Shown here piece after piece: positions 45,947-58,847 of a stretch of 64,000 nt of DNA (its first letter is position 1; each line of letters begins with the position of its first letter). The translations under genes were made by a program, and so were the position numbers. The stretch spans positions 1-64,000 of the forward strand of contig WTXD01000088.1 in the NCBI GenBank assembly GCA_022496205.1. The letters run 5' to 3'. The DNA comes from Gloeopeniophorella convolvens (taxonomy: Eukaryota > Basidiomycota > Agaricomycetes > Russulales). The notes under the pieces were generated by a model, which was not told where the DNA came from, ran no database searches, and was given only the letters and a program-made list of their open reading frames with translations.

Positions 45947-48900
45947 CTAGAATCCATCTGCGTAACAATTCGCCCAATCCGATCCATGAACAAACCGATC
46001 GAAGTCCAATTCTGTGATGCGCACCGCCCCCGCCACCCAAGCAGTCTTCGGGAAATATAACCCAGTCCTATGTACCTCTGGGATCCACACAAGAAGCTCC
46101 CCATGGGGACCGCAGATCCAACCGTCTACGCTACCACCGATCCCAGGCTGCCAGCCTCCAAAGCTGAGCGGATTGCCAGTCGCGGCGAGGCTTGCCTTGG
46201 ATTGAGTGCGGGTTATGGGAAGAGAAATGTCGCTCTCGTCGATGTCTGCGCGGGGTGGGGAATAGTGTCCTCGTCCGCGCGTGGAATTAACAACAGTCTT
46301 TCCAATAGACATCTCCCAAAGCCGGACTGTCCTATCTTCCGAGCCAGATGCAATGAATCGACCATCTGGTGAGAACGCGACAGACCGGACCATCTCTGTG
46401 TGCCCATGAAATGGCCCTGCGACCGTTTCTCCTGTCTTGGAGTCCCAGACGCGTATTGTTCTGTCGTCCGATCCTGAGGCGAGGTACTCGCCGCTAGGCG
46501 AGAATGCGACCGAGATAACATCGTCAGAATGGCCCTTGAATAGTCTCTTAACCAATGACTCTGTCGTGGAACCCCAAACGCGGATTGTCTTGTCCCCCGA
46601 CCCTGATGCGATGCGTAGACCATCGGGGGAGAACACCACATCTAAAACCCAGCCTGTGTGCCCTTCGAACGGCCCCCCTACAACCACTCCTGTCCTGGCA
46701 TCCCAGATGCGAACTGTTTCGTCGTCAGAGCCAGAGGCGATCTTCCGACCGTTAGGGGAAAACGCGACAGAGCGCACTTGGCCGATGTGCCCCTTCAATG
46801 GCCCAACAGCAAGCTGTCCTGACCCGGAGTCCCAAACGCGCACCGTGTTGTCCGTGGAGCCCGAGGCGATGTACTTGCCATCAGGGGAGAATGAGATTGA
46901 GAGGACCGGACCTGTGTGCCCAGACAACGGTCCCAGTGCCGCCTCTCCTGTCTTGCGGTCCCAGGTGCGAATCGTCATGTCGGACGAGCCTGAGGTAATG
47001 AAATGCCCATCCGGCGAAAACGCCGCAGAGTTGACCTCGCCGGTATGTCCTCCCAACGGTCCTACAACCATCTCTCCGGACACAGAATCCCATACGCGAA
47101 TCGTCTTGTCGCCTGAGCCCGAGGCGACGTACTTCCCGTCACGCGAGAATGAGACGGAGGAGACAGTGCCTGTGTGCTCATAATCTTGAAGAAGCTCCGC
47201 CACCGTCGTACCAATCCGGAGGTCCCAGATGCGAATTGTGCGGTCGGAAGAGCCCGACACGATTTGTCGGCCATCCGGTGAAAACGCAACAGATCGGACC
47301 CAGTGCGCATTCCTATGGAATGGACCAGCCATCATCTCCCCTGTGCGGGAGTCCCAGACGCGAATGGTGCTGTCTGCCGAACCTGAGGCAATACGTCTGC
47401 CATCTGGCGAAAATGCGATGGTTGTGATGAAGCTGGCGTGCCCCTCGAATGGCCCTGCGAGTGGCGCCCCGGACACGATGTCCCAAACGCGGATGGTGTA
47501 GTCGTCTGAGGCAGAGGCAATGCGCTTGCCATCCGGCGAGAACGCCACTGAGCGGACCCAATTCGTATGCCCATTCAACAGCCTCGCAGCCACCTCTCCC
47601 GTCATGGGGTCCCATACACGAACCGTACGGTCATCTGATCCCGAGGCGATGCGAAGGCCGTCTGGTGAGAATGCAATGGAGTGGACCCAACTGGAATGCC
47701 CTTCGAATGGCCCTGCGACTGGCGCTCCAGATCTGGCATCCCAGACATAGACTGTTTTGTCAGCTGAGCCAGAGGCGATTCGCCGTCCATCGGGAGAGAA
47801 TGAGACCGACAAGACATGATCTGTGTGCCCAACTAACGGCCCCGTCACCATCTCTCCCGTCTTCGAATCCCAGATGCGGATAGTGCTGTCATGCGAGCCA
47901 GAGGCGACATGAAGACCATCTGGGGAGAAGATGATCGAGTTGACCCAGCCGGTGTGACCGTAGAACGGTCCTGCGACCAGTTTTCCGGTGATGGCATCCC
48001 ACACACGGACCGTGTTGTCTCGGGAACCCGATGCGACACGCGTTCCATCCGGCGAGAATGCAACAGACAGACACCAGTCGTCATGCGCTGTAATGACCAT
48101 TTCGGTCATTGGCCAGCTGGATAACCTGCCTCGCTTCAGAGAAAGGACGTCCGGAAAATTTCTTGCGTATCGGGAGAAGATGAGAGAGTTCAACGGCGTG
48201 AAGGGGAGGGCAGACAGATAGATGTGTGGCGCGCTGCGGGTGATTGGCTCTGCGAAGTAGCGCGCGAACGCGATCGCGTCATCGATAAGTGCCAAGAGGG
48301 CATTCAACCCGTCAGGTCGGTCCTGTTCGAGTTGAATCAGAAAGTGTATGCGGCGATGTCAGAATGGCATTGCTACTCACTTCATCCCGCGTGCTGGAGA
48401 GCCACCTTTTGACCGTCCTCAATGCTGGTGATGCCAATTCAATGAGCCCCCTGATGCTCAGGTACTCGATCCAGAACAGTAATTTGTTCTCGAGGATGGA
48501 CCGGACAAGGTCGTATAGGTCGGCGTCAATGTCGACGAGGTCCAAGTGGTAGTCCCAGAATCGACCACCATACAAGAGCGAGCGTGGGATGTGCTTGTCG
48601 ATGCGAGACTCGAGATCTTCGATCTGATTGTTCGCTTCGTACGACCTGGGAAAGTCGCAGATGTTGTGTCGAAGCTCCCGCCGCATGGATTTGAGAGAGC
48701 ACCATGCCATCCGGCGGTGCGCCTTCTTCATATCGATATAAAATGCCTTGCTCCTTGCCCTGTCTGTCAGAAAGTCTCGGAACGATGTGTGAAGCGGGAC
48801 GATGGGAAGTGTGCGATCGGACGCCGTGACATTGCTCAGCAGCGAACCAAGGCCACTGACAACTGAAGTGACAGTGTCGTCTCCGCCATGGTCCTGGGAA

Positions 48901-51587
48901 TGCCGCTGGAGTGAAGTAAGGGTATCGATAGATAGCGGCTCGAACGCGGCGATGAGTTGTTCCATCACAGACTGGAAATGCTGTTGTATACGATGGTCTT
49001 CGAGATCGAAGCGTGCCTTCAGCACAGTGTGATACAACTCGTCTAGAGGGTCCACTCCTTTACCTTCGCTTGAGAGGTGCAGGAGATCGTCGATGCAGTG
49101 GTCCACAGTGAGCCCATCCGGAGGATTCTGAATAAACTCGCAGGCGACAGCAGCCCACTGGAAAGATCGCTCTGCCTTGGCTGCTAGCCTTCGCGCATCT
49201 GGCTCGCGCTCACGAAGTTGTTGCAGACAGTAAGTAAGGATGTCAGCTTCCGCCTTGGAGAGGGTGGGATCATCGATATCGATGATCTGAGTGGAGGACG
49301 CGCGGGAAAAGGTGGGCTCGATCTGCCTCTCGGGTCGTGACGTGATGAAGAAGCGGAAGTTCGAAGGGAGTAGAGGTATGTGGTCAGCGAGGAATGTATG
49401 CAGGCCTTGGCGGCCAGAAACATCTCCGCTCTCATCTAGGGCGTCGATGACAACAAACACAGGGCCAACCAGGTGCAGGTCCTCCAGCGGTTTCCACAGT
49501 AACTGGTTAAAGAGTGTGTTGTAGTCTGTCGCCCCCAGCCGGAGCGATGTGTTGTTTTTGATAATTTTGCCGAGCATGGCTTTGAAAGGATGATAATGGT
49601 CGCAAAGGTCACGGATGAGCGTCGTGAGTAGGAGGTACAAATTCCGCTCGGATCGCTCCCCCCGGATGAAGACGAAAGAGGAACAGAGACGACCCATGTC
49701 ATGGAAGCGCCGGGCGACCTCATGCGCGATGGAAGACTTTCCGGTACCAGCTTGCCCGAAGAGCACGAGGGTGCGCACAGAATCGGGATCGTTCGCCCAA
49801 CTGACAATATATTCGAGGAAAGCTGCGCGGGTTCCTGGGATGCAGCCCTTGTCGGGCCTGAAGCGAGAGCCCGTCCCGTACGGAATTTCACTGATCTTTG
49901 CATCCAGACCTGTACGCCTAATTGTGAGTTGTTGACCAGGATACTTTGAGCGACGCCACGCACCAATATGGCCAATATCCTTCTGAATAACCTCGAGCTG
50001 GCAAGCGATACCCTCCAGCTTGCGCGAGATATTCTCGACGCCGTCTTTTACTTTGTATACAGCTGTTCCGGTGGTCACAGAAGTATGACGTAAGAAAGCA
50101 TCCTGGAGGTTCAACAGAATTTCCCGGTAGACCTTCACCCGGCCCTTCAATCCCCTCCCGATATTTTTGGACAATCGTTTCCCTGTAGATCAAGACCCGT
50201 GTCGGTCACCACTCAGCGGCCTTGTCAAACTGGGACGCACGGAATGTTATATTTGTGGCGTAGGTCTGAATGAAATCGCCACAGTCACAGACGTGCCGCA
50301 ACATGGCCAACATGATCTCCTTCTGCTTAGGGTTCATGCTCAATGACAGGCCATCCGTCGCCAGGAGATCGAAGGCGTCGTGGGTGGCTTGGAGAAGCGC
50401 CCGGACGTCGCGGTCGCGCTCTACCTGGGCGAGAAACGCCTGCGAAGTGTTGTGCTCATTCAGTACGACGTCATTGGACCAGAAATCCCTTCCTAAACAG
50501 ACCTTTGGAATGAAAGATAGGATGCTCCACGCCATCTTCGCATAAGGGTGAACCTACGAAGCCAACGTTAGGTGAATCAGACATGTCAACACGCTCGTAT
50601 GGGTACCTCTGCGATCTTGCCCGTGACATCTACGACCCATTGGATCTTGCCAATGGCCTTCTCCCACGTAACGTACAGAGCCCCTACCCGGCGAAATTTG
50701 TCCGGAAGACCATCCGCTTGCTCTAGCGCGGCAGTGTGTGATTCGGAAGCAAGCTTTATCCGCCCCATCGCGTCCTTGGCACGACGCAGAGCGCCAAAGG
50801 CCAGAGATGCCTCGGGAGAGTCATCCCTCGCTGGAGCTGGGACCAGAGCTGTAGGTTGCGAGGGACTATCATCCGTATATGGTCCAATGGATTGACCACT
50901 CTCAGACGCATTGATGGCCCCGCGCGGCGTGAGGGATTGCGGCTCCAATATTGTGACTCCCACGTATAGGGTAACGATCTCTCCTGGCTGGACGGCTGTG
51001 TCCTTGCCGAGTCTGACGCCAAAATCTATATTTAAAGGTATTGGCTCGCTGACCGACATCCAGGACACGTAACACACACCACGCAAAGAGACACGAAGCA
51101 CTTCGAACGACAAATTAGCCATTCCAACAAGGTCATTGCGTTGATTCTGTCTCGAGAATAGCCGGAGGGTAAGATGTGAGTGCGTGTTGATGGTACTACC
51201 GAAATCGTAAGCTGAGCGCCGGGTCTCGAGTATGACACAAGCTCACAAGCCTCTGAGCACCTCGTTCCATCGGATGGAGTGCCGTTTCCTCTTAACAGCC
51301 CTCGTCTCTTTCGTCGTCACCCCATCGGTGGCCACGACATAGAAGCGTCGGCCCTCGCCGAAAAGCTCCTGAACTTTATCGACGACTGTCCCACGAGCGA
51401 GACCGTCTGCTCGAATTACTGCAGCGGAGGGACTTTCAGCCTTCGTTACTCCAGAAGCGTTGTTGATCGAAGGCTCACCATCAATGGAAATGAGCAACTG
51501 AGCACCGAGAGGCTCGAGTACGCTCGCTAATGGTTCTTCAACAGTCGCGATGCTGCTCGGGGATGGTTCGTTGGATAAAGAAGCGAC
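45947..51587 (-). CDS. NLR-D: C2-like / helical / NACHT / 14x WD40 protein (subfamily II), start ATG lost
   Basis: This aligns along its whole length with NLR-B. The C2-like part has VIRADGLARG and FYVVATDGVTTKET. The YVGVTILEPQSLTPRG segment and the helical region are present. The NACHT exon ends at 48381 (Walker [10 protein letters not shown], Walker B VFVVIDALDES). A 58-nt intron leads to WD40 exon 48322-45947, with 14 repeats and the tail TGLYFPKTAWVAGAVRITELD. The ATG that starts NLR-B corresponds here to GTC at 51585-51587, and the frame upstream has no ATG before 51700. The rest of the frame is open, so it may start from an unseen exon or be silent. The intron ahead of the NACHT exon keeps a GTGCGT donor although the neighbouring GGTATT has become CATATT. 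Confidence 0.75.
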
Positions 51588-54328
51588 GATGAATAGGCGA
51601 CGCACACTGAGCTCCCATCTCGAGATCCCGATTGCATTGACCTGGTGGGCGAGCACATTCCGCGTGCCCGTCAGCTGGATAGTGAATCCGAGTATGTTCA
51701 CTTACTGCGCAAGTTCTCTCTTGTTGTCTGTCTCCATGTTCTAAAGTTTTCGTGCAATCTGCTCCACTGGATGCGCCGGGTTGAGATCCAACTGTGTCGA
51801 GTGTGGAAGGTAGGAGTGGAGGGAATGGACGCTTTGGTAGGATCGCCTCCTAGCAGGTGAGGGAACAGCGATGATGGGCCCGCGCGTCTACGGGCACGGT
51901 GACAGGCACCGTCAGCGGTGGACGACCCTCTGCCCAAATGGCTCGTTTGGGACGACTTGGGGCTTCTTTCCCATGGATCCAAGACAGCACGGTCTGAGTG
52001 GGCCCCCGACGTGGCTTGATTTGATCGAATCCGAGAAGCATTGAGGAAAAGCGAGGAGGTCAACAAGGACTATGGTTATCTGAAGGGACTCGAGTGGCCA
52101 GTGCATTGCAGAGCGCAAATCCCGCCGCGACTGGCTCGGAGCAAAGCTCGATCGGAGTCGATGCCGAATTGGTGCGACGGAATTCGCCGCGAGCAATAGC
52201 CACGTGGAGCTCGCTGTCGTTTGTCCTGTCTCGCTCGAATGGCCCTGCCAGGTCGCGCTGGGACAAGACAGCCATAGCCTGGTAGCGGCCCGGCCCCGAC
52301 TCACGCTCACGCACACCTTCCCCAAGCAGAAATGCTTTACACCCTTGGGATCGAGGTGCGTCGCCCACTGCCATCCTCTCATGTGCCATGTAGCTGACGG
52401 TGTGTTGCACCCACGGAATCGGGACTCTTTCGACGGGCTAATAGTGAATGCGCGTGTATGTACCGAGGCTCGTCCAAGCCCTGCGCATGAGCCCACCCTG
52501 CTCGGATAAGAGGGTGCAGATCCGTCAGCATTCGCGCCGTTGGGCGCGTCGAGCGCCGCACTGTGCGCTCTCCTCTCCCTCCCTATGCGCGCAATAATCC
52601 TAAGCCACAGTCCCATGCTGCGTGCGTACATTAGGGGACCGGTTTGGAGAGCACGCTGCACGTAGAAGAAGCCTTCATCATCGTCAACGCGTCGCGCTGC
52701 CCGACCTATCAGTCGCCCCTCCTCCGCCCACGTCGTCAGACGCCGTGTGGCACCTTTGATAAGACCCTTGTAAATGATTATCGGGTCCTCGAGACATGAC
52801 AGGGATCCCAGGCGAAGCCATATCTTGCCGGGTATGGCAGGGCCTCCGACACCAAGGAGGACCTTTACGAGGGAACTGAGACACGCTAGCCGCTCTCTGA
52901 CAATCGAGGGTGAGTGATCGTTCTTTCCCATGTCCTTACTAATTATACATTAGGGTTCTGCGCAGGGATATCACTCGGCAGGGCACTTTTCCAGCGGATC
53001 CCTCAAGCTCGGACAGCCGCCGGCTCGTGCAGAAGTGGGCTCTCGTCGACAGGGTCATCTGCCAAGCGGGTTATCCGACAGCTGGGTTGGCTACCCTTTT
53101 CTCTCTGACGTTATTGCTGCCGTCTCTTGAAGGCTCAGGTTTGCCAATCTCGCCCCTGTTACAGAGCTCTCGACGATGCTCAAGCGTGGCCGAGGGTGCG
53201 TGAGCATTGTTCGATATCTCATGACTCCACGCGTTCATTGTATCCATGACGATACAACTCCCATTACCGCCTTCGCCCCAACATGCCAAGACGAATGTGG
53301 TTCTTGATCAAAAAAAATTCGAGACTCTGACCCTACTCGCTGGGACTGGGCACTCTCTGACAGTTGTACGTCCGGGTCAAAGTAACACATGGCGCCCCAA
53401 GTTCATCTTTTCACCCTCGTGCATCATCAATCCGGCCTGTTACATCTCAAAGCCATCACCGCGGTTCTGAAGGACGGTGTCCGCTCGTGCCCAAACAGCT
53501 GGTGTGCTGCTCCGGAGGGGCCTGACAGGCTACCTGTTGGTTCGGTCCTTGATAGCCCGTGAATACGCAGTCAAATCCGTCGCTACCACCCTCTCAGTCA
53601 CAAGCAGCAACGCCTTCAGCCCAAATCTGCTATCGAGTTGGGGGTGTCCATGCACACGGCCTCAGCGATAGACCCAGGTCGGGCTCTCCTGCAAAGCGCG
53701 CCCGAGAGAACGCGGCGGAAATGACTAGGGAAGTGAATAAGTACGAGCGCCCGTTTTGGCCGGCCTCGCGGCTTCGAGCACCTGTGCCCTTTTTAACATA
53801 CTTACCTCAATGAAATTTACTCGGTGGCTCAGCCTGGGTAAACCCCAAGATGGACTGAAAGGTGTCTGTCCGAAGAGGTACGTCTTCAATTCGGCGTACC
53901 TCGCGCTCTTGCCCAAGACGAGTGCAGATGCGCATATCTACGAGTGCACCAGGCCCAGGGTCAGCGGTCCGATTACACGGATTGGAGTTGCGGGACTCGC
54001 GGACAACGCCTTCCCGCTGTATTACTACACGTCAAACTATTATCAAATATCTGCTTTTCTTGCTATGGTGTGCTGGCAGGAGAAGACGCGTAGGATAGCT
54101 AGTTAGAGTGAGAGTGACCGATTTGGACCCCGGAGGCTCGAAATTGCCACGCGCACTTCGCATACGATACATAGTCAACTACAGCATTGTGCGATAGCGA
54201 AACGATACGACTACACAAACCACCGAACGCGCGCGTGAGTGATGAAAGCCAGGTCCAGGAGCATGCGGTACCAGCAGAGGCGCCGAGCTGAATTTGCTGC
54301 TTTACCGGTGACCAGCGATGGCCAGGTA
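51588..54328. other. Long spacer upstream of NLR-D
   Basis: 51840-52090 matches the NLR-B upstream region; the remainder is unique in the window. A minus-strand ATG frame of 339 codons (52931-51912) overlaps the shared repeat. It shows no recognisable domain and unusual composition, so it is not called as a gene. Nothing else supported. Confidence 0.4.
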
Positions 54329-55590
54329 TCACCACGCTGTCTCCGAGTCCCCGTCGTCTGCAAAAGCGCCGGCGTCAAGATATTCTAGACGATATTTTTC
54401 CGGACCCCGATGAACGTGGAAAAGATTGCGTGCCACTGGTACGTGCCCCACCCAGGGCGTTCTCTCTTCGTCGATCCCCAAGGGAAGACATTCATTTGCA
54501 ACGATGAGTGCCTCCGCGGACGAGAAGGTCGGCGCCAGGAAATGGCAAGTGAGGGCGATGAAAGCCATCAAAGCGTCGATCTCGGAGCGGCGCATGCTGA
54601 GAGAGATGGTGCAAGGTGGGGTTTTGTGGGTCGGTAAGGGTCGGGTTTGCAGGCAGCCACCAAAACGCGAGAGAATGAGCTCGGTCGCGGCTGGCACGGG
54701 GAGCTTTGTTGAATCCTGGACGAATCGGGGGAACGATGGTGTTTTGATCACAGAATGATCGCTGAAGGTTACGTCCAACAGTGTGAGCTCTGGAGCCACC
54801 ATTCCGCTGATCAATGTCTCGAAGTGGGAGCTTGAACCGCAGAGGTGACGCTGGACAGCACAGACAGCACTGGACTGCCGCTGGGAGGTAATAGCCGTCC
54901 ATCTGTGGGAGTAGTCGGTGAACGCTCCAAATTGAGAGTCGAGTGAAAGCATTTCCCACCTCTCTCGACGAGCTCATCAGCTCATATACCAGAGAAACAC
55001 CAAAACCGAAGCTGAAGTCTCCAAGAGAGAAGCCTAAATGCGTGACACAGGGAGTGGAAGGCATGGGAGGGAGGACTCCGTGCAACTGCAAGATGCGCGA
55101 GGATGAGACATTTCTCAGATATTCCCTTCGAGGAAGTCGATCAAGAAAATGAAAGGCGGCCAGTCAGAACCGCTCCGAGGTGTGGTGCTGGCTTGGCTGT
55201 GGTCGCAAAAAGATCGTGCAGGAATTGGTGACATTGAGAAAGGTTGATCTCGCGGACACGGTCCGTCCGCTTGAGTGCGAGGGAAAGCCCATTGACATCT
55301 TCACAAGGCCACGATACGAGCTCGTACTCGTCATCACCGTACTCTGCATCGAGGTAGGAGGGCGTGATAAAGGAGGGTGAATGAAGGAGGATGTCGGCAA
55401 CAAGGGGACCGCGGGTGAGATAGAGGTCCTGCCTCGAGCGTCTTGGTGAAGAAAGGGCGAGCCGCCGCCATCGACGACGCACCTGTATAAGAGGGTGCCC
55501 CGCCCAAGCCCAAGCCGTCTCCGTGGGACCAGGTGTGCCCAGTCGATAGAAATTGAACGTGTCCAGCATGATATCGTCGATGAGATGGTC
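54329..55590 (-). pseudogene. F-box-like family relic, copy 4
   Basis: Minus-strand frames at 55590-55141, 55091-54492 and 54952-54329 resemble successive parts of the F-box-like proteins at the left end. These are HLIDDIMLDTFNFYRL with RRRWRRLALSSPRR (F-box part), VLPPMPSTPCVTHLGFSLGD, and HFETLISGMVAPELTLLDVTFSD with SFPRFVQDSTKL. Frame changes between them, and no ATG precedes the F-box part before an upstream TGA. It is much more diverged than copies 1-3. Confidence 0.6.
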
Positions 55591-56891
55591 AGCCGTCGGG
55601 GTTCAGTGAAGCCCTACACCTTGCTGCCTGGATGGCATATCAGAATTACGAGAGCAGAACAAGGGTATGATACGCATGTATGTCGTCAACACTCCTTACT
55701 CTTGGCGGCGCGGGGTTCTTGAGCATCCCGCGCGTATGTCCCACGTCCATTGATGAAGAGGTAGTGGGCAAGTGTCTTGAGAGTGTGTTGGGGGTAACGT
55801 TCCGTAGGCGAGTTGAAGCGAAGACCACTGAAGGCTGCGCGACAGCAATAAGCGATGGAAAGAATCGACCGAGAGAATCACTTGCAAGGAGGAGGATGCG
55901 TCCACCGACCTGAGGATGTCGAGCGTTCTGAGTCCGAGGTGGCCGCGATGGCTGGCGCGAGTTGCGTACGCTCGAGTCCGACGCGCCCATTGAATTTCCC
56001 GCTTTTGACACCGTCACCGATAACAGTTACAGCCTTCAGCCATCCTCGCACCTGCAGGCCGGCATGGCTTCCTCCGACGTCGCAAGGCAACACCATGCCC
56101 GGCGTCGTCCTGCTCGTCTCACGGCGACGGCCCCAGTTTCTATCAGGTCGAACATGTGGAGCCATCGCGGCTCCTACGAACGTGTGTCCCATCTCTTCTA
56201 TTCGTGTTCTCGTTTCTCGGGGATCTGACTATTCTCATGCGCAGGCGAGAAGTTCCTCCTCGCCTCGCAGCTGGTCCCCAGCCTTCTTACATCGACCCGG
56301 TCCCCCCGTTTCACATCCGCTGCTCCAACTTCCTTGTTTCACAGCAGCCGCGTACTCTTCCGCATGGATACGGGCGACGCGGACGACGTCATCTACTACC
56401 ACTCGGCCATCTCGCTCCGTGGCCGAACTCGACTGCCTTTCACACGACGCTCGCGAACGGGGGGATTGTGATCGGTTCGTCAGGTGCCAATCATGTGCGT
56501 CTGTTGTGTCCAATGTTCTCCAACGCGTCCGTTCATCCGGCCCTCGGTTTTGACAGTATTTTCCGAGCTAGTCCATGCATTCGTTCCGTCTTGCACTGCA
56601 GCCTGATCGATTGGGCGTCCGGTCAGTCGAGCCCAGTAACGAGATCTCACTCGAAGGTTTGCAACTTGTGACGTGACAGTCCAACCTCCGGTGCGTCAAC
56701 ATGTTCTCGCCTCCTGCAAACGTTCATCGCGTCCACAACTCATCCGAGTTCGCGCAAAAGGTCACGAGCCAATTCTTCTCCGACAACTTGAAGCTGCTCC
56801 TCAACAGGCGTCCCGCCCCGCCCCGCCTCGCCGAAGGACACGGTTTATCTCCCCAAGATGAGGAAAGTTTCTCATGCCCGAAAAGCGTCGC
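55591..56891. other. Spacer, no supported gene
   Basis: About 1.3 kb with several overlapping short frames on both strands, none with recognisable similarity. A 64-codon + strand ATG frame at 56701-56895 has no known domain and is left uncalled. Confidence 0.4.
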
Positions 56892-57075
56892 ATAGGCCTG
56901 GTCGAGCTATTCCATGAATAGTTAACAAGACAATCGAGGAGGAGAGCGCGGAGGATCCGGGTGACGAGAGGATTGAAGCGACTTCAGTTGCCGATCCCTC
57001 TTTGGTCTCTTTTCCTTCTCGTCTATCATCTCGTGGAGGTAGCTGAGTTTCCCGTTCTTCTCTCTGCGCGCCACT
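56892..57075 (+). repeat. Copy of the NOT2 5' end and NOT2/RPC9 promoter
   Basis: It aligns with 17112-17260: CCTGGTCGA...CATGAA(T)AGT (the NOT2 first-exon region, now lacking the exon's coding sequence), the GAGGAGA(A/G)CGCGGAGGA block, and CCCTCTTTGGTCTCTTT. The RPC9 start context CTCATGGAG reads CTCGTGGAG here, so the ATG is lost. Confidence 0.75.
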
Positions 57076-57853
57076 GAAAGTCCACTATCAGGCTCTGAAC
57101 GCTAGGGCGGCCCTGCTGTTGAACCATGAGGGCCTGAACTCGTTGCACGAGTTAGAATCGGACCATGTCATGCGCACGTTCACACGCACGGTGTACAGAG
57201 GTGTATGTAGCAGCTCAAGGAGGGCGACGCCACACTGGTGCGGCTGCTGGCGCAGGCATCAGCCAACCGCCGCACAACAACCCAGAGCCCCAATCCACGC
57301 TCTTGTAGAACCTGCGCACTGTCGAGATTGAGGTACGTCTCACGTTCGTGCGCACTGACGCCGCGTCGCTGATACACCCACACAGGCGATCCAATCCTTC
57401 TCGGTGGATTACCAACCAACGCGCATGCAGACGCCGGAGGGCGTACAACGTGTCATTCATGGACTTCCTTCGAGCTCACTAAGGCCTAAAAGCTGCAGAT
57501 CGTGACTCTCGCACCTGCCGAGTTCGTCGAGCTCTACGTCGTGCGTGCCCCCTACCCCGCTCCAGGTGCTCGGCCTCATCCACATAGCTCAGAGTGTGGG
57601 GAAGCTGGAGGATCGGGCAGGTGGGCGGATGGAGGGAGCACATGACGCTGTGCGCTCGTCGTTTTCTGCGCCAGCGGTGTCGTCCACTGGGCCATCCGCA
57701 CCCGCGCTATTCGAGATCGCTCCCAGCACGCCCTTAGAGGATTACGGGACGGACAGAATGGGATGGGAGCAGGACGCGAATGATGTCGAATTCGTCGTTG
57801 CTGGCGAAAGCGTTGAGATCGGGGCGATTCGGACGTCGACGACAACTGAGCTG
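57060..57853 (+). pseudogene. RPC9 pseudogene 4 (near full length)
   Basis: This is the only pseudogene with all parts of RPC9: exon 1 site (ATG to GTG), intron 1, exon 2, intron 2 and exon 3 to the acidic tail. A TAG replaces a codon just before the end of exon 2 (CTTGTAGAACCTGCG). Exon 2 has an internal expansion, and exon 3 has indels near 57475 and 57560. The LEDYGTDRMGWEQDANDVEFV block is still readable. With its promoter copy it most resembles the intact gene beside NLR-A. Confidence 0.8.
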
Positions 57854-57955
57854 CGCCGTGCAATCTTTTTGTATCGCCTGGACAGTTTTTGATGGTGCGT
57901 TCTCCATTGCCCCTTGCCCATTATTATTTATTCGTGTTTAAATGTGTTTACATGA

Positions 57956-58567
57956 GGCCAATCGACATGCTCGTGCAGACGTTGTGGCGCCCCGCGCCCG
58001 ACCCCGGGCAGCGGCACCCGGTAAGCAGCTTCATTCTCGCCGCGATGGGGACCGCAGGTGCAGGGCACGGACATCCGTGGCTGTGAGCCGCAGAGGGGCG
58101 ATCTCGTGCGGGATCCCTGTACCGCCTGGCGAGAGGATTGAAAAGGAGCGCGGGAGCCTCTTGGCCCCTCAACTCTCTCTTTCTTCTCGTCAGGCAGGTC
58201 CCCCACTTCCTTTCGTGTCACGAACGTGCGCTGAACTTCTCTTTCTTCTCGCCAGGCCCTATTTTCGTGCTACCCTCCCTACCCTCCCTTTTTCTTCGTG
58301 GTTTGGCGACTCTCGCGTTCTGTATTCTGTTCAGCTTTTTTCCGTTGTCTCGCGTTCGTGCCTCGATTCGGTGTATTGCTCCTGTATAATCTTGTTGGTT
58401 GCGTTGCCCGTACTCGTCTTGTATAATACGCAGCCCGCCCTCATGCCTGGCGGCCGCGCGAATCCAGTTTCGGGGCGGCGTGCGGAGTTGCGCGCGCCGC
58501 CGTTTCACGCTATCCCCCTCGTCCGAATCGTGTTCGACACGTTCCTTTGCCGGTATGTCGATTGGCC
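57956..58567. mobile_element. Possible insertion with 13-bp inverted ends
   Basis: GGCCAATCGACAT at 57956-57968 is the exact inverse of ATGTCGATTGGCC at 58555-58567. The roughly 600 bp between have no counterpart in the matching spacers beside NLR-C and NLR-D, which resume at the GTCAAATGCAG block. No target duplication was recognised and no frame is supported, so the element call is tentative. Confidence 0.35.
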
Positions 58568-58847
58568 AACGTCAAATGCAGTTAGCTTGCCTTGTTTCTT
58601 GCTCGTCCAGCTCATCTCGTCAGATTGATTGATCTGGCTCCAGCACCACGCCATGCGCGGTCCGCCAGTTGACTTGGTCGAATCCCGAGCACCGCTCCTG
58701 CCCTCGATTGACTTCTCGCGGTGACGTTATGGGTGCTGCAGGACATCCGCCGTACGTTTGAGGTTATAACGTGGTGGCCAATTAGCTCTCGAGATGGTTG
58801 TATCGTTGTGCGTCATCCTGGAACTTGATTCCATCAACGACTCGGGT

